A stretch of 64,000 nt of DNA from Lunularia cruciata (taxonomy: Eukaryota; Streptophyta; Marchantiopsida; Lunulariales; Lunulariaceae): NCBI GenBank assembly GCA_948567375.1, contig OX419758.1, positions 14,079,001-14,143,000 on the forward strand, written 5' to 3'. The translations under genes were made by a program, and so were the position numbers. The notes beneath the pieces are model-generated. The model made no database searches. It was not told where the DNA came from and saw only the letters and a list, made by a program, of their open reading frames with translations. Shown here one piece after another: positions 22,070 through 34,639 of the stretch (positions are counted from its first letter, which is position 1; each line of letters opens with the position of its first letter).

Positions 22070-24830
22070 CTCAAGCTCCTATCAATGCAATATATACCTA
22101 ACTAATCTTGGAACATATCAAATGTGTCTTTAGGCAAAGCCCTTGCAAAGATGTCAACTACTTGCTCGCTTGTACCTAAAATACAAGATCTATCTTACCT
22201 GCTAGTACCTTCTCCCTAATAAAGTGATGCTGCACCTGAATGTGTTTTGTCCTAGCATGAAACATGGGATTACCAATAAGTCTAATACTACTCTTGTTAT
22301 CTATATTAGATAAAAATTGCACTAGAGACACATACACCAATGTCAGCAAGTAACCTTCAAAGCCAAACTACCTCACATGTAGTGTTGGTTGCACCTCTAT
22401 ACTTTGCCTTGCAAGAAGACAAGGATACCATAGTTTGCTTCTACCAATTAATAGCTACACTCCCTAAATTGAAAGTATATCCAGATGTGGGTTGCATGTC
22501 CAAAGTACTCCTAGCTCAATTTGCATATGTAACCCACACAACTACCTACTCTTTGTGGCTATATAATGAAGTCCAAACTATATAGTGAACTTGATGCACT
22601 GGATAATCCTCCAAATTGCATCAAGATGTGGCTTCTAAGGAGTTTGCATGAATTGACTCACAAGTCCCACATTGTAGCTCAAATCTGGCTTAGTGATAAT
22701 GAGGTAGATCAAACTCCCCACCATCTATCTATACATGATAGGATCTTCAAGCAGCTCCCTCTTAATAGGACTCAACATCAAATTCTGTTCTAAAGGTGTG
22801 GAGATGGGCTTGCAAGCCATCATACCAGACTTGGCAAGGATGCCAATAGCATATTATCATTGCAACAACCACATATCTTCATCATCCTTGATGAACTCAA
22901 CTGAAAGAAGGTATCTTAACTCTCACAAGTTCTTCATTTTGAACTTAACCTACAACTTAAGTTTAATCTACAAAATCCACTTCTCACAACTTCGACTTAG
23001 GATCAAATCATCCATATGGATTGTAATGACAATGCAACAATTTGTTATACTTAGTACATAGAGTGAGGAGTTTGAATCACATACACTTAAATGCCTACAA
23101 GACACCAATGATCTTACCATACCAAGCTCTAGGAGCTTGCTTGAGTCCATATAAGGCCTTCTACAACCTACACTCTAGAGCTAGAGAACCTAGGTCTTCA
23201 CACCTAAGTGGCTGCACCATATACACCTCTTCTTGAAGATTTGCATGCAAGAAGGTATTTTTTACATGCATCTAATGCAACTTCCAATGCTTACTAGTTG
23301 CTATTGCTACTCCTATTTGAATAGTAGCCATCTTAGCAGCAAAATTAAACGTCTTATCATAATTGATTCCATGCTCTTGTGGTTAACCCTTGACTACCAA
23401 TCTAGCCTTATAGAGCCATCCTGGTTTTTCTTGATATTGTATACCCATCTACAACCAATTGCCATCTTATTGGGTGGTAAATCCACTCCCATGTTTGTTG
23501 TTGACTTGCAAAAATCTCCTCATCCACAGCTGCCATCCCCTACTTGTTTTGCAATGCTTCTCAAATAGTATTTGGCTCAGAGTCTTGGAGCACTTTCACC
23601 ATATATGCATGATGAGAGGCAACAAAACCTGCATACATGAACCTTTGAATTAGATGTTAGACTTTGCTTGAACATCAAGGTAGTTGGTCCATTGTAGAAC
23701 CATCAGCACTACCTCTTACATCTGCCACTAGACTTGTGGTATCCTTAGGGCAATCCAAAGTGCAAGCATCAGAACATGCACTATTGCTAGGTTCTAAGTC
23801 AGACTTTGGTTGATAGCACACCCTACCAAACTAGGGACATTGTACATTTGAAGTTTTTTTCACTCCTTATTGAAGTAGTGGGTTCTATTTATTGGTGAAC
23901 ATTCTTCCCCTTAGAAGGCAATCAAGGAGCAATAATAGGCTCTAGCGGTACATACCAAGCCTTTGCTCATTAAATGCAACATCCCTAGATACATAAAGCC
24001 TCTACATGGAGGGATAATAACATCTCTATCCCTTTGCCTAGAGAGCATAGCTTAAGAATACACAACACATAGCTTTGGGATCAAGCTTGTTATGCTTCTC
24101 ATTTGGAATGTGCACAAAACATACATAACCAAGGACTTCTAGGCATGAAATATCAGGCTTATTGCCTATAAATGCCTCTGTTAGGATGCTGGAAGGAATC
24201 ATTGCTGATGGACATCTATTCATCATGTAAACTACACATGTAACAACTTCTACCCAATATATTTTAAGCATATGAGTCTTGTTTAGCATAGCTTGCATGG
24301 CCTCTACTATATGACAATTCTTGCATTATGCAATGCCATTCTATTCTGGACTATAACTATAGCTTTGTTGGCATTGGATGCCATGATGTTGTTAAATCCA
24401 TTGATAGGTATTTATCTCTTCCATCTAACTTGAATTGAAGAATATGGTGTCATGATTGATTCTCTACAAGGGTCTTGAAGGTTTGGAAATTAAAAAGCAC
24501 TTCAGATTTTTGCTTCAAAAAATATGCCCAATTGAATATGGAGAAATCATTAATAAAGGCCAAGAAATACTAAGAACAGTCAAGCTAGATGTCAAAGCTG
24601 TCCATACATTGTTGTGCATCAACTCAAGTATTTAGTTGCACATTTTCCTTGGTAACTAGAGTGCTGCATAGCCTATTTTCCAAATTGACAAGCGTGGCAA
24701 ATCTTTGCACTACCATTACATGTAAACTATGGAATATCTGTAAGTATAGTAGTGTTTTGTAGATTCTTTAGGTTTTGGACATTCATGTGGCCAAGGCACT
24801 TATGCCAAATCTTCATTTCAGTCACATTGA
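22070..24830 (-). pseudogene. Copia3 integrase end, RT and RNase H remnant
   Basis: The minus strand contains an integrase C-terminal part (YWVEVVTCVVYMMNRCPSAM, then LEVLGYVCFVHIPNEKHNKL). It also has a recognisable RT region including IHMDDLILS near 23040, in the place of the usual Val-Asp-Asp. Stops and frame changes occur every 100-300 bp and there is no usable reading frame. Confidence 0.75.
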
Positions 24831-25027
24831 TCCACTCTATCCATACAATGCCGCTTGAATCCGAGGCATTGTGATATTTAGTTTCAATAGCCTACCGCAT
24901 CTAGTCCTTATAACTATCACTATCCACATAGCTATACTTGTATCACACAACCATTGTGATTTAACAAAACTTGATACCATGACTCTAGAAATTGGCCTAT
25001 TGAGACACAATTTTGAGTGATGGTTGG

Positions 25028-25450
25028 TGTAAAAGATTGAGATCAAGGAGAATGGAAACTCACATTGGGACACTTGAATATGGGAAAACTCTGAATGCCT
25101 AGTACAAACTTTTGTATACTCTGAACTTTGGCTTTGGTGTATATAGGTAGCATACAAGGCCCTTTGAGAAACTTCTCAAGAAGCTTCTTTGAGCCGCTTT
25201 CTTAGAGTGCAAGCCAAGTTAATTAGGAAGCTTCTCAAGAAATTTCTTTCTAGAAGTCGTCTACTTGGCATGCAAGCTAAGCTAGTTGGAAGCTTCCTTC
25301 TAGAAGCTACTTGCTTAGGGTGCAAGTTAAGCTAGTCTGAAAACTTCCCAAGAAGCTTTCTAGATGCTTCTAGAATATTCTAAGCTAAATTGGCTTATTC
25401 TCTACTTCATTAGCCTTACTAACTACATTGCTAAACTCCATATTGTTACA
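25028..25450 (-). repeat. Element G 3' LTR
   Basis: 423 bp matching 31141-31566. It contains several copies of a GAAGCTT(CT)C-type palindromic motif (e.g. CTTCTCAAGAAGCTTC, CTTCCTTCTAGAAGC), which could fold into hairpins. Confidence 0.88.
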
Positions 25451-26547
25451 TATTCCCCCACCGCTAGATAGTGATGTCCTTGTAGCCATTGAAGCTTCAA
25501 ACTCTTGGATGGCCGTCTGTACATTTTGGAGGTGAGAAAGAGGTTCCCATGTGGCATCATGAAGGGGATACCCTTTCCAAAGGACCTTGTACTCTGTATG
25601 TTGTCTATGTCCTTGTTAAATGTGGCAATGCACAAGGATATGATCAACTTTGTACTCCTCATGATCATTGATAGGGATGGGAGGAGGAGGAGATTGGACA
25701 CAAGAGGAACAAGAAGATGGGTTAGGAACAAAGGGTTTCAACTTGGGAATGTGAAAGGCAAGGTGGATGCGCATATGACAAGGTAGGGCAAGTTGATAAA
25801 CAATAAGAGAGATGGATTTGGATGACATCAAAGGGTACTATCCTAGGGTCCTAGGGGCAAGTTTACAAACTTGGGTATCAAGTGGGAGGGGTAGGTTACT
25901 AGAGGATAACATGACTTTATCACCAACTTCAAATGTGAGATCAAGATGATGGTGGTCTGTATATTGTTATTGATGATTTTGAGCAACAAGGAGGTGAGAT
26001 TTGGCTTGTTGGAGAGATTGAGATATGGTGGTCAAGAAGGTTGACTTATGAGGGACCTAAGATGGAGGAGGAGCAAGAAGAGAATCTGGAACAAGCAGAT
26101 CTTGGCCAAAATTGAGAAAGAAAGGAGACAATCCGATGCTTGCATGTTTGGAATTATTGTAGGCAAATTCTACAATTGCAATATATTCATCCCAATTGGT
26201 ATGGTGGACATTGACAAAGGCATGCAACATGTCCTCCATGGTACAATTTGCATGTTCAGTTTGTCTATCTATTCGAGGATGATAGGCTGTGGACAAAGCA
26301 AGCTTGGTGCCGATTATATGGAAGAGTGCTTGCCAAAACTTCCCAATGAATCATGGATCACGGTCAAAGATGAGTACAAGTAGCATCTCATGATGCTTGA
26401 AGACATTGTTGAAGTAGATTTGCACAAGGTTGGAACATCTATGATATCAAAGGTTGGTAGTAAGTGGATTTGCTTATCCACAAACACCATGATTGTTGTG
26501 TGTCCTTGCTTTGTCTTGGGCAAGGATGTGATGAGATCCAAACTCAT
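25451..26547 (-). pseudogene. Element G integrase and chromodomain remnant
   Basis: 26314-26547 begins MSLDLITSLPKTKQGHTTIM (first Asp) and 26057-26296 reads STAYHPRIDRQTEHANCTME (Glu region) to FAYNNSKHASIGLSPF. 25616-25831 reads FHIPKLKPFVP followed by EEYKVDHIL, the usual start of a chromodomain, but the rest is frame-broken. This matches the chromovirus order of integrase then chromodomain. Confidence 0.78.
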
Positions 26548-27025
26548 GTGTTCCTATCAAGCGGATGGAATGGGGAGTGGTTGAAGGAATCCACTCGGCT
26601 TTTGGTTACTGGCCTTGCTACATTGGCAGTTCTCACATGATTGGACAAACTCTCAAACATCTTGTGTCATGCACGTCCACCATCGGCATTGGAAGGTACC
26701 CAAGGTCTTATTCAGACCCATGTGACCAACTATTGGTAAATTATGGGCTTCTTGAAGGCACACAAGTCGGAGATCACCTTTGGCATGAACATAGATCTGG
26801 TCCTCATGGAATAGTAGGACTTCCTTGAAGGAGAAGGTGTTTTACTCCTTGTTACATGCTATAAGATGACCATGTACTATTTGGAAGAAGAGATCTTGTT
26901 GTAGAGCTAATCAAAACTTGTTTTTGACCTTGGAGTCAATTGACACCATTGTAATTGCTACTGTGATGAGAGGAAGAGACTTCAAATCGGGTCATCATGA
27001 TAAAGCATCAGGGATGACATGGAAC

Positions 27026-27928
27026 TGTGAGCCGGCTTGTCTCTCACTCAGGATGAACCTCTGATGGCTATTATGGTAGCGCACCATGGACTAAGGAGGC
27101 AAGGAATCCCAACTCCATCATATTCCTCCAAGGCTAACACTCCAAGACTCAAGACATTGCTCACTAGAGAACTCAATGAGAGAGAGATAATTGAAAATGA
27201 AAGGATGATGAGTACCTCCTCACCTCTTGTTTATATACTTGTGAAATAGTTACACACCAAAGTTACTAATTATTGGAGTAACTCAAGTTATTAGGCTAAA
27301 AGTCAAGTAAAGTCAAAAATTAGAAAGGAATATCCATTCACATGAGCATATTTCCCTAAGCATGTGGTCTTATCTTGACCCAACCACTAAGTCAAGGATT
27401 CCTTCACATGGGTTATCCTTGGAATATAGAAGAATCCAAAACAAAAAGGCTTGCGGGCCCAAGAGTTCTCAACTCTTTCCTCAAAGCCAAACATCTAGTT
27501 ACTAGGCTAAAAGTCAAGTAAAGTCAAAAAGTAGAAAGGAATATCCATTCACATGGGAATATTCTCCTAAGAATGTGGTCTTATCTTGACCCAACCACTA
27601 AGTCAAGGATTCCTTCACATGAGCTATCCTTGGACTATAGAAGAATCCAAAACAAAAAGGCTTACGGGCCCAAGAGTTCTCAACTCTTTCCTCAAAGCCA
27701 AACACCTAGGAATAATACCAAGTCAACACACTTAAATCCAAAATAGTGGTGCTCATCTTTTCTATTTCCTCTAAAGTAAGGTCCCCTCTATCTTAGCTAT
27801 GACTAACTTTAGCTAACCATGACCAATATAGAACCATCCTTTATCTCTATATAAATAATTTCTCTTAAGTACTTGTAATACCAAGCTAAATATCACAATA
27901 CCACACACATGCACAAATGTGTGTTACA
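27026..27928 (-). repeat. Solo LTR of the C-element family, with an internal 210-bp duplication
   Basis: On the minus strand it starts TGTAACACACATTTGTGCATG and ends GCCGGCTCACA, matching the LTRs of element C. It is 903 bp rather than about 690 bp, because the block beginning AGGCTAAAAGTCAAGTAAAG (27293) is repeated from 27503. It interrupts the RNase H end of element G. No clear target duplication remains. A TATATAAAC box is conserved. Confidence 0.88.
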
Positions 27929-28346
27929 AAATAGACCTGGTTTGTACTCAAGTTTGATGTCAAACAATTAGAGTTGCTCCTCCCATCAATGATGTCAACT
28001 CTTCATGTGTTCCAAGTGTAAGGTCTGCAACAATGGTTGTGATTGGTTTGCGTGATCACTTGTTTCCCTAAGAGATAATGCCTCCATAACTTGGTGGCAT
28101 ATACCATTGCAAGTTGTTCACAATCTCAAGTAGAGTAATTTCTTTTAGTTGTATTTAGTTGGTGAGACACAAAGGCAATGGATGTAGTTCATTTGGGAAT
28201 TCTTATTGCAACACTGCTCCAATTGCAAAGTTAGAGGCATCAAAATCAACCACATAAGGTAGGTGAGGATCATATGGTTGAAGGATGGGTCTTGAAGATA
28301 CTATATGTTTCAACTTTTGGAATGGTTCTTCATGCTTGGTGGTCCA

Positions 28347-29160
28347 CTAGAAGCTCAAGTTCTTCCCTAAGAGGTAAGTCAATGGTGCAACCACATGAAC
28401 ATAATAATGGATGAACCGTTGGTAAAAATTGGCCAATCCATTAAATGCTTGTACTTCTATAGCATCCTTCAAAGTAGACCAATCAATAATGGCATTGATT
28501 TTCTCCTCTTCCATCTTGATCTCTTCCAATGAGATCTTGTGACCCAAGAAGGTGACCTCCTTTTACCAAAAGGCACACTTCAATTTCTTGCAATAAAATT
28601 TCCATTATCATAGTTGTTTAAGGACTTCTTGCACGTGATGCATATATTCTGCCTCAGTCTTGCTATAGATTAAGATATCATCCAAGAACACCACCACGTA
28701 CCAATCCAATAGTCCATCCAACACCCGATGCATATGATCCATGAAGATTGCTGGAGCATTAGCAAGCCCAAAAGGTAGAACTCTCCAGTCAAAATGCCAA
28801 TACCTTGTGCAAAAGGTAATCTTTTGTACATCCTTCCTATCAATAGTGATTTGCCAATAACCTTTGCAAAGATCCAACTTGGAAAAGTATTGTGTTCCAC
28901 TCAGTTGATCAAACAAATCATCAATTCAAGGCAAGGGATATGTATTCTTCACTATTTTCTTATTGAGCCCACGGTAATCAATATAGATACAAAGTCCTCC
29001 ATCCTTCTTTGGAACAAATAGTACCAGTGCTCCCCATGGAGAGGTACTATCTTGTATGAAGTCCTTCTCCAACAACTCCATAAGTGTTATTTGCAACTCC
29101 TCCAACTCCTTTGGTGAGAGTCAATAGATTGGTCTGCTCATTAGAGTATTCCTTGGCAAT
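28347..29160 (-). pseudogene. Element G reverse transcriptase remnant
   Basis: 28608-28916 (minus) reads KLDLCKGYWQITID, LPFGLANAPAIF and VVFLDDILIYS, the gypsy RT core with its catalytic Asp-Asp intact. 28347-28547 continues with NGLANFYQRFIHYY, the thumb/RNase H connection. Stops near 28560 and 28920 break the frame. Confidence 0.85.
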
Positions 29161-29339
29161 AACTTGATCTTGAAGGGCATACCATGATCGGAGGGTAATC
29201 CCTTTGGCAAATCATCCATAAACATGTACACAAACTCCTAAACTATCTGATCAACCATTTCTTGATGAGGCTCTTGGCACTCCTCAAATTGTCCTTGTGC
29301 AATCGGCTTGATCCACATTGCAAATACATACTTATCTTC

Positions 29340-29515
29340 CTCCAAAGCTTGCTCTATGGCTGCTTCACTAACAAACTTCCCATCTAGGGACTCATCTTTC
29401 TTCAAAACTTGCTCTATGGTTGCCTTCTTGGAAAACTTCCCACCTTGGGACTCATCTCCATTCAAGGCTTGCTCTATGGCTACCTTCTTGACAACTTCCC
29501 ATCTTGGGACTGGCT
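29340..29515 (-). repeat. Three 63-bp tandem repeats between protease and RT of element G
   Basis: The minus strand encodes repeated 21-residue units (DESQGGKFSKKATIEQVLKK, then DESLDGKFVSEAAIEQALEE, then a third partial unit). At the DNA level CTTGCTCTATGG recurs at about 29349, 29409 and 29468. The repeats stay in phase, so they arose while the frame was coding. Confidence 0.85.
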
Positions 29516-29630
29516 ATTCTTAGGTGTCTTACTCAAAGGTGCTAGACAACCTAATTGGGAATTCCTACCTTGGTGTTGTACTTGAATTTGTTGGGTGGGT
29601 GCAATCAAATTGAACCTTATGACGTTCAAG

Positions 29631-29831
29631 TCAAGGTAGATCTAGAATGATATCATAGTGTAGAGGTGACACTACAAACCTCATACACTCCAAATACTCC
29701 TTCCCAATCTTAAAGGTAACAAGATGCGAGGTAAAAAATGTAGAACCCTTTCTTCCATCCACCATCATCAATCTACTTCTACTTATTGGCTTGATAGGAA
29801 TACCTAATTCCTTTGCTACTTGCATAGACAT
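29631..29831 (-). pseudogene. Element G protease region remnant
   Basis: The minus-strand frame reads AKELGIPIKP and then ECMRFVVSPLHYDIILDLP, the C-terminal half of a gypsy aspartic protease leading to the 'DIILG' segment. The N-terminal Asp-Ser/Thr-Gly is upstream of a break near 29860 and not clearly readable. Confidence 0.65.
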
Positions 29832-30217
29832 GTAATTCTCTGAACTTCCAAAATCAACCTACAACCTTGATTAGAAATTGTACCTTGCAAGTGAAGCAAA
29901 CTTGCGTAGGTCAAGCCTTCAATCCCATTGGAACTAATCAATCTCCTAGTAGGTGGTTCAAAATCTCCTACTAGGATTCCTTTTTTCCTTGATCATTCCG
30001 CTCCACAAAACTTATCTGGTCAACTTGTTAAGGTCACCCATTCTTGAGTGGAAATTTTGTGATACAATGTCCCAATTGGTGACAATAAAAAAAACCACTA
30101 TTTTGTCACAATTTCTCTCTATCTACAATGCCAAGTAGTCTTTGTGACATCAATCTCCATTGGTGCTGGCTCCTCCACCTGTATGTAGTGTATCGGTAGG
30201 TTCTATGGGGGTCAAGG

Positions 30218-30860
30218 TCAAGACCAAGTTGTTGCAACCAAGGAATCAAAACATTTGGCCAACTGCATGGTATCCTCCAAGTGTTGTAGCCCTTGCATGG
30301 TTACCTCTAATTTTGTTCTTGACTTCAAGCCCCTCACTAATTGATCTAGAGCTTCATCTTCTAGGATATTTGGAATTTGCATGATGGTGTTATGGAATTG
30401 CATGATGTAACTTCTTACAAAACCAATATGTTTCAATTTTGCCAACCTATCCCATGCAGCTTGTGTGGCATTTATAGCTTGGAACTGACTAATTATTGCA
30501 CTCTTGAATTCTACCCATGTCAAGATTGGTGCAACAATTTGTCATTTAGCTTGCTCTACTCGGAATCTCCACCATAGCTTTGCTACTCTGTCCAATTGGC
30601 TAGAAGCCAAGAGAATCTGTTTTTGCTCGTCTTGTAGATTGGTAGCTTCAAAATAACTTTCACAGTCAAACACAAAATTCTCCACTGCACCCAAGAGATT
30701 CTTGCCTTCAAATACCTTGGGTTTAGGGAATCGGATTTGCTCTTCTCCTATTTGAACCGGTACTCTCTCTATGTGCTCTTATCGCCAAAGATCTTGTTCA
30801 TCCAACAATCTAGTAAGGTGCTTGATTTATTGCTGCATAGCAAGGATAACATTGTGCATT
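30218..30860 (-). pseudogene. Element G Gag remnant
   Basis: 30218-30523 (minus) reads TWVEFKSAIISQFQAINATQ and then LDQLVRGLKSRTKLEV, a retrotransposon-gag domain. Upstream, in interrupted frames, come AEMHNVILAMQQ and FPKPKVFEG, the usual Gag N-terminus. Several stops prevent a complete protein. Confidence 0.75.
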
Positions 30861-31140
30861 TCCGCCATGGTTGCTACTCTATCATACCACCCCTAATCTA
30901 TCTAATTCATTAACACATAGAAGTAGCACGTCCATCATTCTCCATAAGTTACCACTGGAAGCACCAAGGGTTCCTCATATATGGTGATCATATGAAAAAA
31001 ATCTTATCCAAAGTATGAGGTGATGAATTGTGTGAAATGATACTTGGGTAGTACTTGGACACAGAAATCCCAATGGTTTGGTGGAAGTGGATTTGGTGGT
31101 CCATTAAATTCCATCCATCCCCTTCCTGCTCTAATACCAA

Positions 31141-31566
31141 TGTAAAAGATTGAGACCAAGGAGAGAAATAGGAGAATTGAAACTCACATTGGTATACTTG
31201 AATGTGGGAAAACTCCAAATGCCTAGCATGAGCTTTAACTTTGGTATTTATAGGTAACATACAATGCCCTTTGAGAAGCTTCTCAAGAAGATTCCTTGAG
31301 CTGATTTCTTAGAGTGCAAGCCAAGTTAACTAGAAGGCTTCTCAAGAAGCTTCCTTCTAGAAGTTGCCTACTTGGCATACAAGCTAAGCTAGTTGGAAGC
31401 TTCTTGAAACTTCCTTCTAGAAGCTACCTGCTTGGAGTGCAAGTTAAGCTAGTCGAGAAGCTCCCAAGAAGCTTTCTAGATGCTTCTAGAATATTCTAGG
31501 CTAATTTTGATTATTCTCTACTTTGTTAGCCTTACTAACTACGTTGTTGAACTCCATATTTTTACA
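31141..31566 (-). repeat. Element G 5' LTR with adjacent primer site
   Basis: 426 bp. In element orientation it ends CTTTTACA and is followed by TTGGTATTAGAGC, an initiator-Met-type primer site with one mismatch. Confidence 0.88.
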
Positions 31567-31810
31567 ATTGATACAAATAGAACATCCTTAATGTTAAAAT
31601 ATTGGACTTCAAGGCAACAAGATGCACTTTACCCTTATGAGTGATATGATGTTGGGAATCATTGCCAATAACAACAATGATGGGATGTTGAACTGGTTTT
31701 GGATGATTGGACCAACCTTGATGTCCTATCATATTGTTGCTGGCTCTGGAGTCAATGTACCGCTCCTCAATAAGCTGCACCATAGTTCCCATGACACAAG
31801 TCATTGTCAA
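31562..31810 (-). pseudogene. Copia3 protease remnant
   Basis: It reads RYIDSRASNNMIGHQGW and then VIGNDSQHHITHKGKVHL, matching the copia protease 'YIDSGAS(N)HMTG' region. The catalytic Asp-Ser-Gly has become Asp-Ser-Arg. The frame is cut by the element G insertion at 31566; its continuation is found beyond 25027. Confidence 0.78.
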
Positions 31811-32189
31811 TAGGATCTCTTCTTCAAGATCATCACAGTCACCAAAATCAAAAGCTACAAAATTCTAGTGAGCAATGTAGCCTTTGCTCTTGTTTGTTTG
31901 TTGTTGACTTTGTTGTGGTTGGGCCAATCATGATGTTGATATCCATGATTGGATGCACGTCTTCTATTACCATTGTATGGAAAACTCCCACATCCAAAGA
32001 CATGTCCATGACCCCTACCTTTGCTTGCACTTGCATACATAGCTTGATCTTGTTGCTACAAATTTTAGGAAGACCTTTGGTTTCTTGTCAATCATATCTC
32101 TTCATTTACCAACAAGGAGGTCAAGTCTTGAAGTGAAAGATAAGTCTCATGCACAACAATCAATGTTTGAAAGGATTGGAACTGAAGAT

Positions 32190-32867
32190 TGTAACACCCA
32201 TTTGTGCATGTATTTGCTATTATGATATTTACTTTGGTATTAGAAGTACTTGAGAGATATTATTTATATATAGAAGTGAAGGATGGTTCTACATTAGTCA
32301 TGATTAGCTAAATTTAGTTATAACTAAGATAGAGAGAACCTTACTTTAGAGGAAGTGGGAAAGATGAGCACTATTATTTTGTATTCTAGTGTATTAACTT
32401 GGTATTATTCTTAAGTGTTTGGCTTTGAGGAAATACCCACAAGCCTTTTTGTCTCAAATTCTTCTATAATCCAAGGATAGCCCATGTGAAGGAATCCTTG
32501 ACTTAGTGGTTGGGTCAAGATAATGCCACATGCTTAGGGGAATATTCCCATGAGTATGGATATTCCTTTAGACTTTTGATTTTATTTGATTTTTAGCCTA
32601 GTAACTTGAGTTACTTCAGTAATTAGTAACTTTAGTGTGTAACTATTTCATAAGTATATAAACTAGGGGTGAGGAGATACTCATCATCCCTTTATTGGCA
32701 ACCATTCTCTCTCTCATTGAGTTTTTAATGAGCAATGGTTTGAGTCTTGGAGTGTTAGCCTGGAAGAGTATGATGGAGTTGGGGTTCTTTGTCTACTTGA
32801 GTCCATGATGCACTACCATAATAGCAATTAGAGGTTCATCTTGAGTTGAGAGACATGCCAACTCATA
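32190..32867 (+). repeat. Solo LTR of the C-element family, plus orientation, in Copia3 gag
   Basis: It starts TGTAACACCCATTTGTGCATG and ends CCAACTCATA (CA changed to TA), about 678 bp. TATATAAACT lies near 32655. Copia3 gag sequence lies on both sides, so this is a solo insertion. A target duplication is not readable. Confidence 0.85.
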
Positions 32868-33015
32868 GGACCTGATCCTTGTAAAGTAATCATGCTCAAA
32901 TTGTCATTGTCTATTGTGACTCCAATACTATCAAGTTGGTCAACAATACTCCTTATGGATAGAATGTATGCATTCATAGGTTGTGATCCCTTCTTGATAA
33001 CATTAAGCTTCTATT

Positions 33016-33342
33016 TCAATTGCAACTTGCACACCTTGTAGATGTTTCAAACATCCTTCCAATTGCCTCCCACACATCTTGTAGTGTATTTGCACCTTGA
33101 AAATAACCACACATAGAGGCAAAAATGGAAATTTTGAGGTAATGCAAGAATTGGTTGGCTTGCTTCTTCCATTTTCTTACATCTAGGCTCTTATTATCTC
33201 CTTTTGGTTTCATCTCCTTCCCTATGATAAGTTCCCATAGTTCTTCTCCCATTAGAAAATACTTCATGCATAGTTTCCATACATAGTAGTTGGCCTTGTC
33301 AAGCTTCTTGCATGTAATGGAGCTCACATTGAATTCAGCCAT
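33016..33342 (-). pseudogene. Copia3 Gag N-terminal remnant
   Basis: The minus-strand frame MAEFNVSSITCKKLDKANYY, then VWKLCMKYFLMGEELWELI, is the usual copia Gag start. It continues to LQDVWEAIGRMFETST before breaking. A C-type solo LTR interrupts the remaining gag downstream. Confidence 0.8.
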
Positions 33343-34174
33343 ATTTGATCTTTACTCAAAAAATTAATGACTCAATTGTTTGCTTTAATTGAGCATAATC
33401 CACCATGCATGTTTTCAACTCTACTCTCAACTCTATGCTTCCCAAAATGTGTACATCCATCAACCCCAAAAGAAGACATGAAAGTCAAGAATCTATCATG
33501 AAACATAGGAAAAAGACACGCTCAAAGTACACTTGACAAAAAGAGACCTCTACAATAGTGATCAAAGGCAAAACACGCCAGAAATGCCAAGAAAATATGG
33601 ATTTCAGAGTTTGAAGGCAAAAAAAGTTATCCCTTGAAATTATAAATTTTTTGCCCCAATTTGCATAGATGGGTACCTCCTACTCTTATTGCTAGTATTA
33701 TTTCCTATAGATGGGATCTAGAAAGGTTCTATTTTGAAGATATTGGCTTTCAAAGAATTTGTTATAAAAATCTTTGAATCATGCTAGAACTTGGTAGATA
33801 ACCAAATTCAAGCCTTCTTAACAAGCTAGCTCCAAGGCACCTGGGTAATGTCATTTTGGTCAAAAAGTGGTCAAAAAGTGTTATCTTGGCCCTCAAAAAC
33901 ACAATGAAGGTTATGGTGATGCATAATATTGGCAACTCTCTTCACCATCTTTTTGCTGATGGGAATCTAGGTTTAGCAACACATCATGCTACTATACAAC
34001 AACAAGGATTGATTTTTGTAAGCACCATCTTTTGGCTGATTGAACTCTAGGTTTAGCAACACGTCAAGCTATTGTACAACAACAAGGATTTTTTTCTCTA
34101 AGCTTCACTTCACTTGCTCACCTTGCACTTATATGCATCCAAGGCTCTTAGTGCTCTCTATTGTTATGATACCA

Positions 34175-34438
34175 TGTCAAAATATCTAAACTCACACACA
34201 TGAGAGAGAGAGAGAGAAATTAATAAAATGAGTAGGTAGGCATCACCACCTAGTATATATAAAAATCAGAGAAAAATGTGCTACCCACATGGAGGGTAGG
34301 CCAAGAACTAGTGCACTACATAGGCAATGGCTTTCTAACTAACTCTCTAACAAGTATACCATGTGGGAACGCAATGCTATACAAGTTCAATTAAACCTTG
34401 AACTAGTTCACGCTTATAGAGAGTTTGGAGTCTCAACA
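34175..34438 (-). repeat. Copia3 5' LTR
   Basis: 264 bp. In element orientation it begins TGTTGAGACTCC and ends ATTTTGACA, followed by the TGGTATCATAAC primer site (plus-strand 34163-34174). It contains a short GA run. Confidence 0.83.
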
Positions 34439-34639
34439 AATCACATGTACCAAAAATTCATAATGGTTAAGCCATCTAATTAAATACTTGAGGAGGGTTG
34501 GTCAATTTTAATTTTACAAAATTGGAGAAGTATGAGTTGCAACAAGGATAGAATTCTCCCTACTTTTGGTAAGAAGTTGCAAGGTTTAGGATTTCAAGAA
34601 GAGGTCAAATCTCTACAAGAAAGGCAATTGATAGAGATG

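Larger units (their letters stand above)
25028..31566 (-). mobile_element. Element G: Ty3/gypsy element inserted in Copia3
   Basis: LTRs at 25028-25450 and 31141-31566 start TGTAAAAGATTGAG and end TTACA on the plus strand. The element reads on the minus strand: gag (30218-30850), protease (29631-29831), RT (28347-28916), RNase H (about 27930-28340, broken by a solo LTR), integrase (26057-26547) and a decayed chromodomain region (25423-25831). The primer site GCTCTAATACCA (31126-31138) is next to the 5' LTR and the purine tract GGTGGGGGAATA next to the 3' LTR. Flanks in element orientation are TCAAT and CCAAC. The interrupted Copia3 frame shows the original target was CCAAC. Confidence 0.88.
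21870..34438 (-). mobile_element. Copia3: decayed Ty1/copia element containing element G and a solo LTR
   Basis: On the minus strand the 5' LTR is 34175-34438 and the 3' LTR 21870-22063. Both begin TGTTGAG and end TTGACA in element orientation. TGGTATCATAAC next to the 5' LTR is the primer site; GGAGCTTGAGGGAGAG next to the 3' LTR is the purine tract. Flanks AAGCA and AATCA are a 5-bp duplication with one change. Gag is at 33016-33342, protease at 31562-31810, integrase at about 24040-24830 and RT/RNase H at about 22100-23900. Element G sits between protease and integrase; a C-type solo LTR sits in gag. Confidence 0.85.

Noticed and set aside
25028-25450. Palindromic AAGCTTC motifs in element G LTRs as a separate inverted-repeat element
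   Set aside because: They occur equally in both LTRs and within TG...CA limits, so they belong to the LTR.
26048-26828. Plus-strand open frames over element G integrase
   Set aside because: They are the opposite strand of the integrase and have no domain of their own.
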